A stretch of 64,000 nt of DNA from positions 88,299 to 152,298 of the forward strand of contig NZ_LAZU01000028.1 in the NCBI RefSeq assembly GCF_000987955.1. The letters run 5' to 3'. Below the pieces are notes generated by a model. The model was not told where the DNA came from and did no database searches. It worked only from the letters and a program-made list of their open reading frames with translations. This DNA is from Paenibacillus sp. DMB20. Lineage in GTDB: Bacteria > Bacillota > Bacilli > Paenibacillales > Paenibacillaceae. Each line of letters starts with the position of its first letter. Within the stretch, counting starts at the first letter, position 1. A program made the translations under genes and the position numbers. This document shows positions 54,366-63,915 of the stretch, one piece after another.

Positions 54366-57098
54366 TTGCCTAGCAACCTTAAACTAAATATACGCATGAA
54401 GATTGTCCTCGGCTACGTATTGGTGCTTTTGTGTCTTGGTGTGTTTCTGTGGGTTGTTTCCGGGCGTTTGTCATCCCTTCAACAGGAAGCCGATTTTATT
54501 GGACAGCATGATGTCGAGGTTCACCGCCTTACCCATGAGATAGAGAAGAACATGCTTGAGCTGGAAACCGGACAGCGCGGATATGTCATTACGGGAGATC
54601 CTGCTTATCTGGAGCCGTATAAAGAGGCCTTGTCCACTTGGGAAACGAATTATAATAAGCTTTACCAAATGATCAAAGACAATGAAAGCCAGTTGAATGA
54701 TCTAACGAATATCAAAGAGAACATCGATAAATGGATTGAGATTGCCGGTCAGCCTGCGGTCCGGTTGAAGCAGGCCGGTCACGATGAAGAGGCGCTTCAT
54801 TTTTTTTATCAACGATCCCGGCCAGCCTGCCATGGAGACGATGAGAAGTCAGTTTTCCGCATTTCGCAGCACCGAAAGACAATTGACCTCGGATCGGATT
54901 GAGGCCATGAAGAGAAGCAATACGAACCTGATCGTAACCATGTACGGCTTATGGGCAGCCATAGCACTGGCAGTCGTGGCAGCTGCTTTTGTTATTTCCA
55001 GGAGCATTGTAAAGCCGATTACCGAGGTTGCCGGGATGATCTCGGATATAGCGGACGGCGGCAACCTGTCCCGCAGGATTAGGGTGAATACGCGCGATGA
55101 GGTATACGATCTGGCGGAAAACACGAACAAGCTGCTTGAGAATGTCAGCGGCCAAGCTTGGGTAAAGGACCAGGTTAATGTCATGTCGACTCTTCTTCAA
55201 AATGCGGATAACCTGGATACCATGACCCGATTTTTTACGCATCGGGCAGCGGGGGTATTGGGCGTGCCCTATGCGGCCCTCTTCATAAACCGCAATGATA
55301 TTGAGCTTGTCAAAGCTGCGGCCTTCGCCGATCCCGACGGGGAACCGTGGGACAAGGTGAGGGATCGTTTCTTGCCGGGGGAAGGTCTGATCGGGCAGTG
55401 TATGGTGGAGAAGCGGATTCTCCACTTTGACGATATTCCTCCGAATTATGTCCGGATCGAGTCGGGCCTGGGGGATTCCGAGCCGAAAAACGTGATCGTG
55501 GCTCCTGCCATGTTTGAAGGAAGAGTGCTCGCCGTTTTGGAAATGGCTCTCTTCAAGCCGATGGATGAAACGCAGAAACAGCTGTTGGAGCAGCTGCTTC
55601 ATGTCTTCGGGGCAGCGATGAATTCCATGTATAATAAGATGGAGATTCAGCAGTTATACCGTGAATCCCAAGCGCTGAACGAAGAGCTTCAAGTTCAGTC
55701 GGAGGAACTCCAATCCCAGACCGAAGAGCTTCAAGCGCGGACGGAAGAACTCCAAATGCATGCCGCGGAAACGCAAATGCTTAATGAGCGCCTGCAGGTT
55801 CAAAAAAAATGCCGCCGAACTTGCCGCAAAGGAAGTCGAACGCTATGCGGAGCAGGTGGAACAAAGCTCCAAGTATAAGTCTCAGTTTTTGGCGAATATG
55901 TCCCATGAGCTTCGTACGCCGTTGAACAGCATGCTGATTTTGTCCCAGATTTTATCGGAGAACAAACAGGGAAACCTGACGGAAGAGGAGAAAAAATTAC
56001 GCGGCCGTCATACACAAATCGGGAAGCGAACTGCTCAATTTGATTAACGATATTCTGGACTTGTCCAAGGTAGAGGCCGGCAAAATGCAGATCGAAAGAG
56101 ATTACGTCAATATGACGGAGCTGCCGGAGGCCATGCGCGATTATTTCGCCAAGTCGGCGGAGAGCAAACAGCTTCGCTTCGAGATTGACATGGACAAGTC
56201 CGTACCGGATATGATATACAGTGACGGAATGAGGCTGCATCAGATTCTGAGAAACCTCATCTCGAACGCCATTAAATTTACCGACGAGGGATTCGTGAAG
56301 CTGTCCATTCGAACCGCTGGCTCCGTAAAGCTTAACGATTACCAGCTGAATGAAGAAGCGGTGATATTCGAGGTGCTCGATACCGGCATCGGTATATCCG
56401 AAGAGAATTTGAAACCGATTTTTGAAGCATTCCGGCAAGGGGATGGAGCAACGGCAAGAAAGTTTGGAGGAACCGGTCTCGGTCTTTCGATCTCCCTGCA
56501 GCTGGCAAGGCTGCTTGACGGCCATATATCGGTGGAAAGCAAGGAGGGGATCGGCAGCAAATTCACGTTGTTTCTCCCGGCACGCACAGAGGCTGATGTT
56601 CAGGAAACCCTGTTTATCCTTCCCGAAGTAGCGGCGACAACGGAGAAGAATCCGCGCTGGAACGCAGCCCTGCTGCTGGAAGACGATATGGACGGAATGG
56701 AGGAAGCCCTTCAGTTGGAAGGCAGGACGGCTCTGATCGTCGATGACGATATCCGGAACGTGTACGGTCTGACCAATGCGCTGGAGAAATTCAACATGAA
56801 GGTGCTGACGGCGCAGAACGGTTATGAGTGTCTGGAAATCCTGGAAACGGAAGACAACGTTGACGTGGTTCTTCTGGATATCATGATGCCGGAAATGGAC
56901 GGATTCGAAACATTGAAGCGTATTCGCGAGAATCCCCCTTTCAAAGAGCTGCCTGTCATCGTGTTAACCGCCAAAGCCATGAAAGAGGACAAAGACAAGT
57001 GCCTTGCGGCCGGAGCGAGCGGTTATATGAGCAAGCCGGCACAGCTTAGCGATATTATCGCCGCCATCCGGGTTTGCCTGCTGGATCTGCAGTCGTAA
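54366..57098 (+). CDS. Hybrid sensor histidine kinase with CHASE3, HAMP, GAF and receiver domains (three frame breaks)
   Basis: A 909-residue membrane kinase. Order: TM1 (about 12-30), an extracellular CHASE3-type helical domain ([21 protein letters not shown]), TM2 (about 195-215), HAMP, a GAF domain ([19 protein letters not shown]), a coiled coil of EELQ repeats, HisKA ([12 protein letters not shown] with the phospho-His), HATPase ([13 protein letters not shown] and [10 protein letters not shown]) and a C-terminal receiver (LIVDDDIRN, then [12 protein letters not shown]). Removing one base from each of T8 54800-54807, A8 55802-55809 and A6 55991-55996 restores one frame. The start is TTG 54366 after GGAGG. 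No separate response regulator adjoins. Confidence 0.85.
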
Positions 57099-57137
57099 AA
57101 ATGTTTTTTGGAGCCATACCATAACAAAAACACCTTT

Positions 57138-57338
57138 TTAAAGAAGTAACAGATAGAACAGCAGGACACCCAGGCCGATAATGGAAAGGCCGAGATGGAC
57201 CCATCCGAACGAGCGGACAATGGCCCGTTCTTTTTGCCGGTTCTCCGAACGGGCAAATTTGGCATCCAGCACGAACAGGATCACTCCGCTGACGATAAGT
57301 ATGCCTACGAGGTACCAGGCGTATGCTGTATGATCCAT
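57138..57338 (-). CDS. Small two-helix membrane protein (CLC_0170-like)
   Basis: A 66-residue protein with two TM helices (about 9-26, YLVGILIVSGVILFVLD; and 47-65, LGLSIIGLGVLLFYLL) joined by a charged cytoplasmic loop KFARSENRQKERAIVRSFGW. This resembles the CLC_0170-type small membrane proteins of unknown function. ATG 57338 is preceded by AAGGAGG. Convergent with the kinase gene. Confidence 0.7.
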   Translation of the reverse strand: MDHTAYAWYLVGILIVSGVILFVLDAKFARSENRQKERAIVRSFGWVHLGLSIIGLGVLLFYLLLL

Positions 57339-57475
57339 GAGGGCCTCCTTCCACGTGTCATGATTGGCATTACACAGTATTTCCCTGCGTGGTTCAAATA
57401 TGTAGGCGCTATGACGACCATGCCTCTTTTCCGCCTGCTCCTTTCCGTTTGACACGAGACTGACATGCCCTCCGG

Positions 57476-57504
57476 TTGACGGTCATTTGCATATGCTTTA
57501 TCAT
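57476..57504 (+). promoter_or_regulatory. SigA-type promoter for glcT
   Basis: TTGACG (57476-57481), a 17-bp spacer and TATCAT (57499-57504). The transcript would start near 57511 and run into the antiterminator element below. Confidence 0.65.
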
Positions 57505-57526
57505 ATAACTTATAACACTGGGGAGT

Positions 57527-57605
57527 GGCGTGTTACCGTTTGCGGGCATTAGCCAAGAGGAAGCCTTTGATTTTCAAAGGCCTTTTCTTGGCTTTTCTAT
57601 TTTTT
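57527..57605 (+). promoter_or_regulatory. RAT-type antiterminator overlapping a terminator, upstream of glcT
   Basis: GGCGTGTTACC ... GGCATTAGCC (57527-57554) has the form of the GlcT-binding RAT of ptsG leaders. It overlaps the 5' arm of a terminator whose stem GCCAAGAGGAAGCCTTTG/CAAAGGCCTTTTCTTGGC (loop about 57569-57573) ends in TTTTCTATTTTTT. The same motif and stem ends recur ahead of the PTS permease gene, so glcT probably controls its own transcription. Confidence 0.75.
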
Positions 57606-57655
57606 GTGAATCCTTCTGCCAAAATCGGTTTAAGCTTATAGAAAGGGGGATGTGC

Positions 57656-58522
57656 ATGAGCGGGACGGAGACGTTTAAGGTCATACGGGTGATCGGCAAC
57701 AATGTCGTTATGGTACAGGGCGGCGGGAAAAAAGAACTTGAATACGTAATACTTGGCAAAGGAATCGGCTTTGGGGCCAAAACGGGAGGAACGATCACCT
57801 CGGATGATCCCCGCGTTGAGAAGCTGTTTAAACTGGAAGACCGGGAGCAATGGAGTCAGTATCACCATTTGCTGGAGGATTTTGATCCGAAGGTGTTGGA
57901 AATTACCGACGAAATTCTGAACAGTATCACCAAGGAATTTCCGGGAAAGCTGAATGACAAGGTATACCTTGCTCTTCCGAGCCACATCCAGTTTACGATT
58001 TACCGGATCCGCAAGGGTATGGATATTATCAATCCGTTTTTGGAGGAAACCAAGATCAGCTTCCCCCGAGAATATGAAATAGCCCAGAAGGCGGCCGATA
58101 TGATAGGCAAGGCCTTTGATATCGAGGTGCCCGATGATGAAGTGGGTTTTCTCACCTATCACGTATACTCCGCCGTCAGCCATGTGCCTGTCGGGCAATT
58201 GGTAAAGGCATCCAATATAGTTGGGCGCCTGATCGAAATCATCGAGCGGGAGCGGGGCGTCGCATTTGAAAGCGGCAGCATGGACCATGTCCGGCTGCTG
58301 ATGCATCTGCGATTCTCGGTAGACCGTATCCTGAACCAATCGGTGAATGTGGACAACCCGTTCGCGGATCAGATCAAAAGCCAGTTTATAAGCGAATACG
58401 GCCTTGCCAAGCGGCTGGCCGAAGTGATGGAGTTGGATCTGGGCAGACCTGTGCCGGAGGCGGAGGTTTGCTTTTTGGCCATGCATTTGTACAGACTGTT
58501 TAGAGGACGCAAAACAACATAA
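57656..58522 (+). CDS. glcT: Transcription antiterminator GlcT (BglG/SacY family)
   Basis: A 288-residue antiterminator. The N-terminal RNA-binding (CAT) domain covers residues about 4-60 (FKVIRVIGNNVVMVQGGGKKELEYVILGKGIGF region), then two PRD domains follow (about 75-170 and 180-285) with regulatory His residues, for example in the LPSHI segment and the MHLRFSVDRIL segment. PTS phosphorylation of these His controls RNA binding. The start is ATG 57656 (MSGTETFK) with AAAGGGGG before it; ATG 57650 is too close to this site. It heads the glcT-EIIA pair and sits beside the EIICB gene. Confidence 0.9.
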   Translation: MSGTETFKVIRVIGNNVVMVQGGGKKELEYVILGKGIGFGAKTGGTITSDDPRVEKLFKLEDREQWSQYHHLLEDFDPKVLEITDEILNSITKEFPGKLNDKVYLALPSHIQFTIYRIRKGMDIINPFLEETKISFPREYEIAQKAADMIGKAFDIEVPDDEVGFLTYHVYSAVSHVPVGQLVKASNIVGRLIEIIERERGVAFESGSMDHVRLLMHLRFSVDRILNQSVNVDNPFADQIKSQFISEYGLAKRLAEVMELDLGRPVPEAEVCFLAMHLYRLFRGRKTT

Positions 58523-58549
58523 GCAGCAACAGACCAAGGAGGAATCATA

Positions 58550-59048
58550 ATGTTTGAACGCTTCAAAAAGAAATCCGCTAAAAAAAGTCGAGGTAAATTC
58601 TCCTCTCACGGGTAAAGTCGTACCTTTATCCCAGGTGCCTGATGAAGCATTTGCGGCAGGACACATGGGCCAGGGCATCGCGATAGAGCCATCGGAAGGG
58701 CGTTTGGTCGCTCCTTTTGACGGAACGGTGGCGCATGTCATCAAAACGAAACATGCCGTCATGCTGGAGGAGAAAGCAACCGGCCTGCAGTATCTCTTTC
58801 ATATCGGCATCAACACCGTCGGTTTGAAAGGGGAAGGCTATACAAGCCATGTGAATGTAGGGGACTCGGTTAAAGCCGGCCAGACGCTTATTGAATTCGA
58901 TATTGACGCCATTAAGGCCGCCGGCTATCCGGTCGTGACCCCGGTCATTGTTACCAATGCCGATGAGCTCACATCTTCCGTTGAAGGACATACCGGAAAT
59001 GTGACTGCAGGCTCGGATTCCGTCTTAAGCATCACCCTTAATTCCTAA
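58550..59048 (+). CDS. crr: PTS glucose-type EIIA component (frame break in an A7 run)
   Basis: A 165-residue EIIA of the glucose superfamily. Motifs are PLTGKVVPLSQVPDEAFAAG, the phosphorylation site LFHIGINTVGLKGEGY (second His of the family) and SVKAGQTLIEFD. EIIA accepts phosphate from HPr and passes it to EIIB. The first ~12 codons (MFERFKKKSAKK) are joined by removing one A from 58580-58586. AAGGAGG precedes ATG 58550, 27 bp after glcT. It is a separate EIIA gene, with the EIICB next to it, rather than a fused EIICBA. Confidence 0.9.
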
Positions 59049-59066
59049 AAAATGATTTTTTTGTTA

Positions 59067-59095
59067 TTGACAATATGGAAAGCCTGAATTAAGAT
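59067..59095 (+). promoter_or_regulatory. SigA-type promoter for the PTS EIICB gene
   Basis: TTGACA (59067-59072), 17-bp spacer and TAAGAT (59090-59095). Confidence 0.7.
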
Positions 59096-59121
59096 AACAA
59101 CATCAAAAGAATACGTTTTAA

Positions 59122-59203
59122 GGCGTGTTACCATAAACAATGGGCATGAGCCAAGAAGATGCGGACTATAATTTATAGTCGCCATTCTTCTTGGCTTTTT
59201 TTG
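59122..59203 (+). promoter_or_regulatory. RAT antiterminator and terminator in the EIICB leader
   Basis: GGCGTGTTACC ... GGGCATGAGCC (59122-59151), very similar to the B. subtilis ptsG RAT element. It overlaps the 5' arm of a terminator with stem GCCAAGAAGA / TTCTTCTTGGC, an inner arm GACTATAA/TTATAGTC and a T7 tail. GlcT binding should block the terminator. Confidence 0.82.
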
Positions 59204-59358
59204 TGGATATAGAATTCATAAGCGTTCAGCGGAGCTGATGGGATTCCATATCGCAAGCCTTAAAATGCTGAATACAAGAACTCGCGAGGAGGAGGATCCA
59301 CAGAGGTCTTTTCGTTCCCGGATGGGAAGAAAAAAATGGTTATTCATTCGACGCATTA

Positions 59359-59372
59359 TGTAAACGTTTTCA
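59359..59372 (+). promoter_or_regulatory. Catabolite-responsive element (cre) candidate
   Basis: TGTAAACGTTTTCA fits the CcpA-binding cre consensus (TGWAAACGNTNNCA-like) closely. It lies between the leader terminator and the EIICB start, downstream of the promoter, where CcpA could act as a roadblock. Confidence 0.7.
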
Positions 59373-59411
59373 ACACAATGCTAAATTATTGAAGTGGAAA
59401 GGATGATTTAC

Positions 59412-60875
59412 ATGCTGGCTAAATTACAAAAGCTGGGTAAGTCCCTTATGCTGCCGGTGGCCACATTGCCTGCGGCAGGTATCTTGCAGGGTCTTGGATT
59501 GATCGACTATCAAAAAGATATACCTTTGGGTGCGCTAGGAGGTTTTCTGAATCATTATGTCACTCCGTTCATGACCTCCGGTGCCCTTGCGATTCTGGAC
59601 AATCTGCCGTTTATCTTCGCGATCGGCGTTGCGATCGGGTTCGCCGGAGACGCTGTAGCGGCTTTATCAGCATTTATCGGATATATGGTGCTTACAAAAG
59701 TACTCGCGCAAGTGCCGCTGCAAATGCCGTTTATACCGGACGACGTGAAGTTGAATATGGGTGTTCTGGGCGGTTTCTTTGTCGGTTTATGGTCTGCTTT
59801 CCTGTATAATAAATACCACAATATCAAACTGCCGGATTGGCTCGGTTTCTTTGCGGGTAAACGCTTCGTGCCGATTATTACCGCAGCCTCGACGATGGTC
59901 TTGGCCGTTCTGATCGGTATGGTGTGGAGCCCGGTTCAAGACGTGATTGCCGACTTCGGCAACTGGGTAGTGGGACTGGGCGGCATTGGATCTTTTGTAT
60001 TCGGTACGGCCAACCGCTTGTTGATTCCTCTGGGATTGCATCACGTGCTTAACTCGATCGCCTGGTTCCAAATCGGCGACTACACCAATGCCGCAGGCGA
60101 AGTCGTTCACGGTGACCTGTGGCGCTATTTTGCCGGAGACCCTTCGGCTGGAATGTTCATGTCCGGTTTCTTCCCGATCATGATGTTTGCGATGCCTGCG
60201 GCGGCGCTGGCCTTTATTCATACCGCCAAGCCATCCAAACGCAAGCTCGTTGGCTCCATCTTTATCGGTTCGGCTGTGGCTTCATTCTTGACGGGCATTA
60301 CCGAACCGCTTGAATTCGGGTTCATGTTCGTTGCCCCGGTATTGTATGTGGTTCATGCGATTTTGACAGGTCTTTCCGGCCTGATCATGTATATGCTGGA
60401 TGTGCATTTAGGCTTCACGTTCTCTGCTGGTTTGATCGACTACCTGGTCAACATGAAGCTGTCCACGAATGCATGGCTGCTCATTCCGGTAGGCTTGGCC
60501 TTCGGCGTTGTGTACTATTTCCTCTTCCGGATTCTGATCGTTAAAATGAACCTGAGGACACCGGGACGGGAGGATGACACCGAGGAGGAATCTTCCGACG
60601 CTGGCGCAGGTACTTCGGCGGGAGCAGGCACAGCATCCAAAGAGTCCAAGGCAGCCAAGGTTCTGCAAAACATCGGCGGTGCCGATAATATTACGAGCAT
60701 CGATGCTTGCATCACCCGCTTGCGCCTCGTTGTCAAGGACGACAAAGCCGTTAAGGATTCGGAGCTGAAAAAGCTTGGCGCTTCCGGCGTCATGCGCCTC
60801 GGTCAAGGCGCGGTTCAGATCGTCTTCGGACCGCAAGCGGAATCCATTAAGGATGAAATCAAAAAGATGATATAA
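59412..60875 (+). CDS. PTS EIICB permease, N-acetylglucosamine/glucose type
   Basis: A 487-residue sugar permease. The EIIC domain (about 1-375) starts LQKLGKSLMLPVATLPAAGILQGLG and includes LDNLPFIFAIGVAIGFAGD, and HHVLNSIAWFQIGDYTNAAGEVVHGDLWRYFAG... and TEPLEFGFMF. These segments are closer to NagE/NagP (GlcNAc) than to classic PtsG. The EIIB domain (about 410-485) has the phosphorylation Cys in IDACITRLRL. The start is ATG 59412 with AAAGGATG upstream. It is controlled by RAT/GlcT and a cre site, so it probably carries glucose or GlcNAc; sequence cannot decide. Confidence 0.87.
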   Translation: MLAKLQKLGKSLMLPVATLPAAGILQGLGLIDYQKDIPLGALGGFLNHYVTPFMTSGALAILDNLPFIFAIGVAIGFAGDAVAALSAFIGYMVLTKVLAQVPLQMPFIPDDVKLNMGVLGGFFVGLWSAFLYNKYHNIKLPDWLGFFAGKRFVPIITAASTMVLAVLIGMVWSPVQDVIADFGNWVVGLGGIGSFVFGTANRLLIPLGLHHVLNSIAWFQIGDYTNAAGEVVHGDLWRYFAGDPSAGMFMSGFFPIMMFAMPAAALAFIHTAKPSKRKLVGSIFIGSAVASFLTGITEPLEFGFMFVAPVLYVVHAILTGLSGLIMYMLDVHLGFTFSAGLIDYLVNMKLSTNAWLLIPVGLAFGVVYYFLFRILIVKMNLRTPGREDDTEEESSDAGAGTSAGAGTASKESKAAKVLQNIGGADNITSIDACITRLRLVVKDDKAVKDSELKKLGASGVMRLGQGAVQIVFGPQAESIKDEIKKMI

Positions 60876-60885
60876 TCATGAAGCA

Positions 60886-60912
60886 AAAAGCGGGCAGCTG
60901 CCCGCTTTTTTT
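60886..60912 (+). terminator. Rho-independent terminator after EIICB
   Basis: AAAGCGGGCAGCTGCCCGCTTT palindrome followed by T5. Confidence 0.93.
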
Positions 60913-61123
60913 CTGTCTCTCGCTTATTATTTCCTCACCTTCGCCGCCCCATCTTGGGAAACGGGAATGCCACGATCCGCTGCCATGAATATCCTTCCCC
61001 AATAAACGGTTATTATGGATAACTTTCGCGATAGCAGGGGGGATTATGCACACGGACGAAAGCACATAATGAGATGGAACGTTTCTGTCCTTATGATCAA
61101 TTCCTGGAAAGGTGGAAATAGAC

Positions 61124-62519
61124 ATGAGCTCAACCGCAAAACCATCGGGAGCAGGGCGTGAAAAAACACTGAAATGGTGGCAATTGTCCCTGCTTGGCGT
61201 AGCTTCAACCATTGGAACAGGCTATTTCCTTGGTTCCAGTTTGGGAATTAAGCTGGGAGGACCGGCCATTCTGATTTCATTCGTGCTGGCCGCAGCGGGC
61301 ACGTTCATCGTTTTTGACGTACTGTCACGAATGACGGCCGAGGACCCGATGAAGGGCTCATTTCGGTCATACGCCAAAAAGGCCCATGGACGATGGGCCG
61401 GGTTTTCGACGGGATGGATGTACTGGTGTTCGGAGGTTCTCATTATGGGAAGCCAAATGACGGCGCTGGCCATTTTTTTCGAGATTTTGGTTCCCGGCCT
61501 TGCCCATGTGGCTTTTTGCGGCAGGTTATGCCGTTTTGGGGCTTCTGGTTATATGGATCGGCAACAAAGGTTTTGACCGTCTGGAAAATATACTGGCCGT
61601 CATCAAAATTGCCGCGATCCTGATGTTTCTTATCCTTGCCGTCGCGGCATTAATGGGATGGATCAAAGGCGGAAATCAGCCGAAGGTACCGCTAACCGCT
61701 TCATCTTTCTTCCCGACCGGGGGGCTTGGCTTATGGTCATCTCTCATTTTTGCCTTTTATGCTTTTGGAGGAATCGAGGTGATGGGAGTCATGGCGATTC
61801 GCCTAAAGGATCCGAAAGAAGCTCCCAAGTCCGGCCGGGTCATGATACTCATTTTAGCTGTTATATATTTACTGTCTCTGGCCCTGGCCGTTACGATGGT
61901 AGCGTGGAATAAATTCCCCACGACCAAAAGCCCGTTCATCGTGGCACTAAACACTTATGATTTGCCGTTCGTCCCTCACGTGTTTAACGCGGTTTTGATT
62001 ATTGCCGGATTTTCGACGATGGTGGCAGCCTTGTATGCCGTGACTACAGTGCTGGTGACGCTTTCCGAGGATCACGACGCACCCAAGCTGTTTTCGCGGA
62101 AAATGTTCAAACGGAAAACGCCTATCTATGCCTTGGGGCTGACGGCAGCCGGGCTGGTCGTCTCCATTGTCTTGTCCTTGCTTATGCCCGGTAAAATTTA
62201 TGAGTATTTGACGACGGCTGCCGGCTTGATGCTGTTGTACAATTGGTTTTTTATATTGGTGTCGGCTGGACGAAACCTGGACTTGACCGCTTGGGGGCAG
62301 ATCAAGAGATATACCGGTATGCTTCTGATCCTGCTCGCGGTCAGCGGAACCTTGTTTCATGCCACAAGCCGTCCGGGCTTCTGGATCAGTCTCGGTTTCC
62401 TCGTCGTCATCACCGGGGTTGTGCTTGTCATGCAGTCGGTATGGCGAAAATCCGAAAAGCACGGTGAGGAACGAAAACGGCTTAAACGCTCCAAGCTTCG
62501 GACGAAACCGGTGAGATGA
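61124..62519 (+). CDS. Amino-acid permease, APC/AAT family (frame break in a T7 run)
   Basis: A 464-residue permease with 12 TM helices. Helix 1 holds GVASTIGTGYFLGSSLGIKLGGPA, the glycine-rich substrate site of APC transporters; GSFRSYAKKAHGRWAGFSTGWMYW is the conserved loop 2-3 and helix 3 segment. Removing one T from 61473-61479 gives LAIFSRFWFPALPMWLFAAG. Helix 6 has FYAFGGIEVMGVMAIRL with the FxFxGxE pattern. It resembles the AroP/GabP-type AAT subgroup. Start ATG 61124 follows AAAGGTGG. Confidence 0.85.
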
Positions 62520-62553
62520 AGACTGTTACCACGAGACAACGGATGTTTTTTTT

Positions 62554-63180
62554 TCAGAAAAACAATAACTTTATGGCCCTAAGGCCAAAATAAATCCCGA
62601 AGCCGATCAAGGAAAGTCCTGAAATGACCGAAATGAATGCGATCCCGCGATGACTGAGGAATTTTCGGAAGGTGCTGGCCATGCCGGCCATGGCGAAATC
62701 CCATAGCAAAACGCCGAATATGACAGCGGCGCTATATAATAAAAGATCCCCGGTTCCGTAATCCGCAGCCGTCTTAACCAAGACGGAACCGTATATGCCG
62801 AGCCAAAACAAAATGGTCATGGGATTGGAAAGCGACATCAAGAATCCGGACATCATGGAGGACAGCAAGGAATCGTCTTTTTTATCCGAACTGACCGTTA
62901 CTTTACCGGCGCTGATGACACTTTCGATCCCCGTGTAGATCAGGACAAATGCACCGAAGAGCCATAGAAAGGTTTGCATGAAAGGAGTGCTCAGAAAGTG
63001 TACGACACCCAAATATACGAGGACCATATACAGGATATCCGCGGTTACCGCACCCAGTCCGAACAGCCAGGCATGCCAAAATCCTTTCTTCAGGCCCTTG
63101 TCCAGTTGAGCGGCGTTAATCGGCCCGACCGGGGCGGATAATGACAAACCCAAAATGATATAGCTTAAAAATAGGCTCAT
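62554..63180 (-). CDS. LysE family amino-acid exporter
   Basis: A 208-residue membrane protein with six TM helices. The LysE/RhtB signature is APVGPINAAQLDKGLKKGFWHAWLFGLGAVTADILY (residues about 15-50, region only), followed by SGFLMSLSNPMTILFWLGI, the conserved SNPxxILFW motif. These proteins export amino acids such as lysine, threonine or leucine. It is convergent with the permease gene. The start ATG is preceded by GGGAGAG. Confidence 0.87.
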   Translation of the reverse strand: MSLFLSYIILGLSLSAPVGPINAAQLDKGLKKGFWHAWLFGLGAVTADILYMVLVYLGVVHFLSTPFMQTFLWLFGAFVLIYTGIESVISAGKVTVSSDKKDDSLLSSMMSGFLMSLSNPMTILFWLGIYGSVLVKTAADYGTGDLLLYSAAVIFGVLLWDFAMAGMASTFRKFLSHRGIAFISVISGLSLIGFGIYFGLRAIKLLFF

Positions 63181-63398
63181 GGTTATTCTCTCCCATCCGA
63201 AGGAATAGCTCGAGCTGCAAGGAGCTCGTACACATTATATTCAGCGTAATCCGTGGCCATGCCGTATTGCTGAAATATCCTATTGTTTAAAATGAATCCG
63301 TGCCGTCAGGCTCGGTTTTTTTTGTGGATTGAACGTGCAAACAGAAATTTTGCCGTCTCGGTTAAAGCTTGTATGATAGAAGCTAAGGAGGGTGAACG

Positions 63399-63915
63399 GT
63401 GGCGAAAAAAATACAAGATCGGCGTACTCTCGGACACGCACATGCCCCGGATGGCGAAAGCGCTGCCTGCGGAGCTGCTCAAGGGATTGGCCCATTCGGA
63501 TTACATCCTCCATGCCGGCGACTGGTCGGATTGGTCCGTTTACGAGGCGCTAAAGGAAATCGCCCTGGTGAAGGGCGTAACCGGAAACGCCGACTCCGGG
63601 AGAATCAAGGAACACTTCGGATCGACCGAATTATTCGAGATCGGGGGCTTGCGGATAGGCATTGTTCACGGGCATGGAACGAGAGGGACAACGGAAAGCC
63701 GCGCTTTGAAAGCTTTTGAGGGACAGAAGGCGGACTGCATTATTTTCGGGCACTCCCACATTCCGCTGATCAAGCACGTCGGGGAGACGCTGTTGTTCAA
63801 TCCCGGATCACCGACAGACAAGCGGAGGCAACCGCTGTATTCTTATGGGGTTTTGGAGATTGAAGATGGAAGATTAGAAGCAAGGCACGTTTTTTTTAGA
63901 GATAAGAAAGTATAA
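63399..63915 (+). CDS. YfcE/MJ0936-type metallophosphoesterase (frame break in an A7 run)
   Basis: A 171-residue metallophosphoesterase. Motifs are IGVLSDTHMP (metal ligands Asp, His), HAGDWSD, GVTGNADS (GNCD-like), GLRIGIVHGHG, IIFGHSHIP (GHTH-type) and FNPGSPTDKRR. Substrates in this family are phosphodiesters; the natural one is unknown. The start is GTG 63399 with AAGGAGGGTG before it; the frame MAKK is joined to YKIGVLSD when one A is removed from 63405-63411. The last 85 bp of the window after the stop hold nothing I can identify. Confidence 0.85.
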
